A stretch of DNA of 64,000 bases from Halobacteriovorax sp. JY17 (GTDB lineage Bacteria > Bdellovibrionota > Bacteriovoracia > Bacteriovoracales > Bacteriovoracaceae): the NCBI RefSeq assembly GCF_002753895.1, contig NZ_NJER01000003.1, positions 512,437-576,436 on the forward strand. Reading direction: 5' to 3'. A program made the position numbers and the translations under genes. The notes beneath the pieces are model-generated. The model was given only the letters and a program-made list of their open reading frames with translations. It had not been told where the DNA came from and did not search any database. Positions 63,772-64,000 of the stretch are shown piece after piece (the first letter of the stretch is position 1; each line of letters begins with the position of its first letter).

Positions 63772-64000
63772 CGCTCCACCTTATCTATATTAACATTTAA
63801 CTTTAATTACGAAGGATAACATTTACACATGGGTTTTAAAAAGGTCAATGGCCCTTTGCAAAAAATAAGCAAACTTTCGACTTTTTTTGGCCCTGCGAAA
63901 AAAATATTAAGATTTGTTTGGAAATCCCATTGGGCCATGCTAAAAATTTGCACCCACACAAGCAGAAGCATTAAACTACACACAACGGAGATAGAAAAAG
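63772..64000. other. Origin-proximal intergenic region, probable dnaA upstream region
   Basis: 229 bases without a gene, between rpmH (minus) and a likely plus-strand gene starting at the window edge: GGAG at 63986-63989 is followed by ATAGAAAAAG, a fitting leader. A weak rpmH promoter can be drawn (TTGACC 63848-63843, spacing 17, TAAATG). Three imperfect copies of a GGCC...GC...AAAAAT unit start at 63850, 63889 and 63932, and the region is A/T rich. No exact TTATNCACA DnaA box is present. Origin or dnaA control region is inferred from gene order. Confidence 0.5.

Noticed and set aside
63772..64000. DnaA boxes in the last intergenic region
   Set aside because: No exact TTATNCACA on either strand; only loose TTTACACA and ACACACA stretches.

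Overview
The window reads as AT-rich chromosomal DNA from a Gram-negative bacterium. Gene content and order point to the Bdellovibrionota / former Deltaproteobacteria, most likely a Bacteriovoracaceae (Halobacteriovorax-like) predator; this is an inference from gene order, the many exported proteins and the low-GC style, not a database result. The last 9 kb has the classic origin-side order rpmH-rnpA-yidC-mnmE-mnmG-rsmG-parA-parB-bactofilin followed by ATP synthase genes, all on the minus strand, and three parS-like sites. The final bases look like the leader of a plus-strand gene, probably dnaA, starting just outside the window.

Layout. 1-3.0 kb (minus): cell-wall sugar salvage pair (murU-like, amgK-like), a lipoprotein and a LysM lipoprotein. 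3.3-9.2 kb (plus): a beta-barrel protein, an LptM-like lipoprotein, folK, then an acyl-CoA dehydrogenase-etfB-etfA operon with a consensus promoter and a strong terminator, and a radical SAM protein. 9.2-12.5 kb (minus): an exported Glu-rich protein, then an operon of an Mrp-type ATPase, a PATAN/DUF4388 protein and a small RHH-like protein. 12.7-15.3 kb (plus): a HAMP-type membrane protein and an Slt-like lytic transglycosylase. 15.3-20.1 kb (minus): ychF, pth, prs, tRNA-Gln(UUG) and a class A PBP. 20.2-21.6 kb: a beta-barrel protein. 21.7-25.7 kb (minus): two exported proteins of unknown function and galU. 25.7-35.4 kb (plus): ten tightly packed genes, with outer membrane protein, CFI-box protein, LptF/G permease, ArnT-like glycosyltransferase, def, fmt, rpe, hutH, hutI and a Kazal-like lipoprotein. 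35.4-49.1 kb: mixed-strand region with a TlpA-like thioredoxin, prepilin-like peptide, glpK, radA, PLD-family protein, ligA, a barrel protein with its HTH partner, patatin, an MltD-like transglycosylase and a large exported protein. 49.2-55.1 kb (minus): the F1 genes plus two b-type stalk genes of ATP synthase (no a or c subunit). 55.3-64 kb: the origin-side cluster.

How the genes fit together. Envelope growth and remodelling dominate: PBP, two lytic transglycosylases, a LysM protein, sugar salvage, LPS export and modification, galU and many barrels and lipoproteins. This suits a cell that digests prey wall and rebuilds its own. Acyl-CoA dehydrogenase/ETF, HutH/HutI, GlpK and ATP synthase fit growth on lipids and amino acids.

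The most unusual signal is a family of 16-bp palindrome-like units, consensus TGGTYCYATRGRRSCA. Three lie between bactofilin and parB. Four lie in frame inside mnmE, where they make up an apparent roughly 35-residue insertion in the G domain. One more consensus match lies in the large exported protein at 47 kb. The units have the length and outer bases of parS but a different core, so they may be sites for a second segregation or nucleoid protein, or a small palindromic element that tolerates insertion in coding sequence.
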